Below are positions 62,352 through 64,000 of a stretch of 64,000 nt of DNA, piece after piece. Made by a program: the position numbers and the translations under genes. The notes beneath the pieces were generated by a model that saw nothing but the letters and a program-made list of their open reading frames with translations, had not been told where the DNA came from and did not search any database. Positions within the stretch are counted from its first letter, which is position 1; every line of letters begins with the position of its first letter. The stretch is taken from assembly GCA_965279005.1 (NCBI GenBank), contig CBDIHK010000028.1, positions 516,678 to 580,677 on the forward strand. The letters are read 5' to 3'. The stretch comes from Planctobacterium sp965279005. GTDB lineage: Bacteria; Pseudomonadota; Gammaproteobacteria; Enterobacterales; Alteromonadaceae.

Positions 62352-63005
62352 ATGCCACAGATAAAAACACTGCTAAGTAATACGATTGTCGGGATATTTA
62401 TCTCAACCATTGTGGTCTGGCTGCTAATTGTTAGATTTCTAGAAGCGGGCATAGGCGGCGCCACAAACTTTATCGACTTTTTGACGCCGATGAATATCAC
62501 GTACACGTTATACGTTTCAACTCTTTTTCTGACTGCGTGGATTTTCAAAGGAGTTAACAATAAAACACTAGTTGCATTGTGGGGTATTGCTACCGTAATT
62601 AATCATATTATCTACTACTGGATACTGGACGTGTTTCTTATAAATAGTAAAAATATCTATGTACTTAACTTTGTAGGCACATTGTCTTTTTTCCCCATGG
62701 TTTTGATCACATTCTATCGACAGAAGATTGCATTTTTAATTTTAAAAAGCTCTTCTTCATTAAATTTATTAAAAGAATTTTCATCAGCAATATTAAAGCG
62801 AATTAAGCCAACACTATTTGACTATCACCTGAGGGTAGTTGTTGCCATCTATTTTTCATTAGAGCTTTTTTTCAGTCTAGCAATGACCAGCTTTGCTTTG
62901 TTCAATGATATTGCTCCAAATGAAAGCTTATACCAGGCATCAATGAAACTTTACAATTACGATCCTTACGGCTCTTTTCTGGATCCTATGCAAATACTTA
63001 CCTGA
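62352..63005 (+). CDS. Membrane protein of unknown function
   Basis: A 217-residue protein with about five membrane helices (around 8-27, 47-67, 74-92, 102-122 and 160-183). It is A/T-rich, unlike the flanking housekeeping genes, and overlaps nothing. It follows the small HTH gene by three bases. No family recognised. The paired regulator plus membrane protein looks like a small accessory module. Confidence 0.7.
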   Translation: MPQIKTLLSNTIVGIFISTIVVWLLIVRFLEAGIGGATNFIDFLTPMNITYTLYVSTLFLTAWIFKGVNNKTLVALWGIATVINHIIYYWILDVFLINSKNIYVLNFVGTLSFFPMVLITFYRQKIAFLILKSSSSLNLLKEFSSAILKRIKPTLFDYHLRVVVAIYFSLELFFSLAMTSFALFNDIAPNESLYQASMKLYNYDPYGSFLDPMQILT

Positions 63006-63031
63006 TTACCCACCTGATTCATCCTCTGTTA

Positions 63032-63051
63032 TACTGTATATAAAGACAGTA
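63032..63051 (+). promoter_or_regulatory. LexA-like SOS box
   Basis: Two half-sites TACTGT and ACAGTA eight bases apart, giving the CTG-N10-CAG core and a near match to the enterobacterial LexA consensus (TACTGTATATATATACAGTA, differing at about three positions in the middle). It lies 18 bases before the IS1595 transposase start, where it would overlap the promoter. Its half-sites also resemble -10 sequence, so the call rests on the symmetry and spacing. Confidence 0.6.
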
Positions 63052-63069
63052 TTATGAGGTTGTTTCCAG

Positions 63070-64000
63070 ATGGCAAAAAACAAAGTTCAGTTTCAGGAAG
63101 GCTACAGCATTTACGAGCTTATGGAAGACTACGGTACGGAAGGAAAGTGTGAACAGGCTCTGTTTAACTGGCGCTATCCAGACGGATTTGTATGTAGGGA
63201 GTGCGGGAATAAATCATATTGTGAGTTGAAATCCAGGAAAGTACTTCAGTGCAACCGTTGCAAGCATCAACAGTCTCTGACAAGTGGGACCGTGTTTGAC
63301 AAAACCAGAGTACCCTTGACTAAATGGTTTATGGCAATCCATCTGCTCACTCAGTCCAAAACAGGGATCTCCGCAATGGAGTTAATGCGCCAGATAAAAG
63401 TCAGTTACAACACGGCCTGGAAGCTCAAACACAAACTGTTGCAGGTCATGAAAGAAAGTGACGAAAAAATTAAGATTGGCGGCATTATCCAATTGGATGA
63501 TGTCTATTGGGGAGGCGAAAAACGCGGGGGAAAGCGAGGTCGCGGTGCATCAGGTAAGACCCCGTTTGTGGCTGCGGTAGCACTGAATGAAGAGGGTCAT
63601 CCAATCCATATGAAAATGACTGTCGTGGAAGGCTTTAAGACCAAAGAAATTAGTCAATGGGCGGACAAATATATTAAGCCGAACGCCGTGGTGATTTCAG
63701 ACGGGTTGGCCTGTTTTCGGGCTGTAGCGAGTGAAGAACGCCACCACTTATATGCGAAAACGGGTGGTGATCTGGATAAGCTGGATCACTCCGCCTTCAA
63801 CTGGGTAAATACGATGATCGGCAACGTGAAAAACTCACTTAGAGGAAGTTGTCACTCTATCGCATCAAAGCACCTGCCAAGGCACCTTGCGGAGTATTGT
63901 TTCCGATTTAATAACAGGTTCACCCTACGTGATTTGCTGCCACGGCTGGCAAAGGCAGCGGTAATGACACCGCCAATGCCTTACAAGTTGTTAAAGCTGG
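63070..64000 (+). CDS. IS1595-family transposase, truncated by the window edge
   Basis: Starts at ATG 63070 (GAGGTTGTTTCCAG before) and is open to the end of the window with at least 310 codons. The N-terminal zinc ribbon is CRECGNKS followed by CNRCKHQQS. The DDE-type catalytic core has IIQLDDVYWGG, the middle VVISDGLACF and the final HSAFNWVNTMIGNVK, as in ISXO2-like IS1595 transposases. The C-terminus and the right end of the element are not in view. The left end of the IS was not located with certainty; it must lie between 63005 and 63069. Confidence 0.9.
   Translation, partial: MAKNKVQFQEGYSIYELMEDYGTEGKCEQALFNWRYPDGFVCRECGNKSYCELKSRKVLQCNRCKHQQSLTSGTVFDKTRVPLTKWFMAIHLLTQSKTGISAMELMRQIKVSYNTAWKLKHKLLQVMKESDEKIKIGGIIQLDDVYWGGEKRGGKRGRGASGKTPFVAAVALNEEGHPIHMKMTVVEGFKTKEISQWADKYIKPNAVVISDGLACFRAVASEERHHLYAKTGGDLDKLDHSAFNWVNTMIGNVKNSLRGSCHSIASKHLPRHLAEYCFRFNNRFTLRDLLPRLAKAAVMTPPMPYKLLKL

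Noticed and set aside
1..64000. tRNA, rRNA, CRISPR arrays and prophage structural genes
   Set aside because: None could be recognised on either strand by eye; no cloverleaf, rRNA core or spaced repeats were seen.

Overview
The window looks like chromosomal DNA of a marine gammaproteobacterium, most likely of the Alteromonadales (Alteromonadaceae-like). The evidence is the gene content: ArgR, an Oar-type TonB-dependent receptor, a DUF2726 protein, an mtnN-cobD-like pair, a DUF2721 protein, divergent tyrS and M23 peptidase-anmK, a vSGLT-type Na+/sugar symporter, DUF4397 and WD40 lipoproteins, and GC-moderate DNA with Shine-Dalgarno starts. The species assignment is inference. No rRNA, tRNA or CRISPR array was seen.

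Layout. 1-6.8 kb: argR, a FabH-like ketosynthase, a chemoreceptor, a nucleoside hydrolase and a DUF4397 lipoprotein. 6.9-12 kb (minus strand): a compact RiPP cluster. It encodes HlyD-type adaptor, C39-peptidase ABC exporter, LuxR-type HTH protein, a 73-residue double-glycine precursor and an MvdC/MvdD-like ATP-grasp ligase. The precursor core carries a TTxxxxEE motif like that of plesiocin-class graspetides, so this is probably an exported omega-ester peptide system and is the most interesting locus here. 12.3-15.5 kb: a large TonB-dependent receptor. 16-20.6 kb: a membrane-anchored binding protein with a frameshifted partner, then a uridine kinase / nucleoside transporter / 2-oxoglutarate oxygenase operon. 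21-33 kb: housekeeping genes, including both routes of S-adenosylhomocysteine disposal (mtnN; adenosine kinase-ahcY), tyrS, an M23 peptidase and anmK. 33-43.6 kb: a PLP enzyme, two alpha/beta hydrolases, a GH13 amylase, a DUF885-like metallopeptidase and a peroxiredoxin-adenylate cyclase membrane fusion. 43.6-52.7 kb: a VOC protein, a WD40 lipoprotein, a GC-rich sugar symporter between REP-like palindromes, and an ABC transporter-amidohydrolase-DesK/DesR-type operon.

52.4-64 kb is accessory and unstable. A secreted metzincin protease is split from its prodomain by an A10 tract and sits between two copies of the 3' end of the response regulator gene. A stand-alone paralogue of the prodomain is cut by an ISAs1-family element with a 10-bp target duplication. 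Next come mscS, a DUF481 gene, a small membrane gene and a lipoprotein gene, which between them carry twelve single-base insertions, a 432-bp MITE-like palindromic element, two HTH genes and, at the right edge, an IS1595-family transposase gene behind a LexA-like box.

All readings are by eye. Family assignments rest on recognised motifs, and no database search was run.
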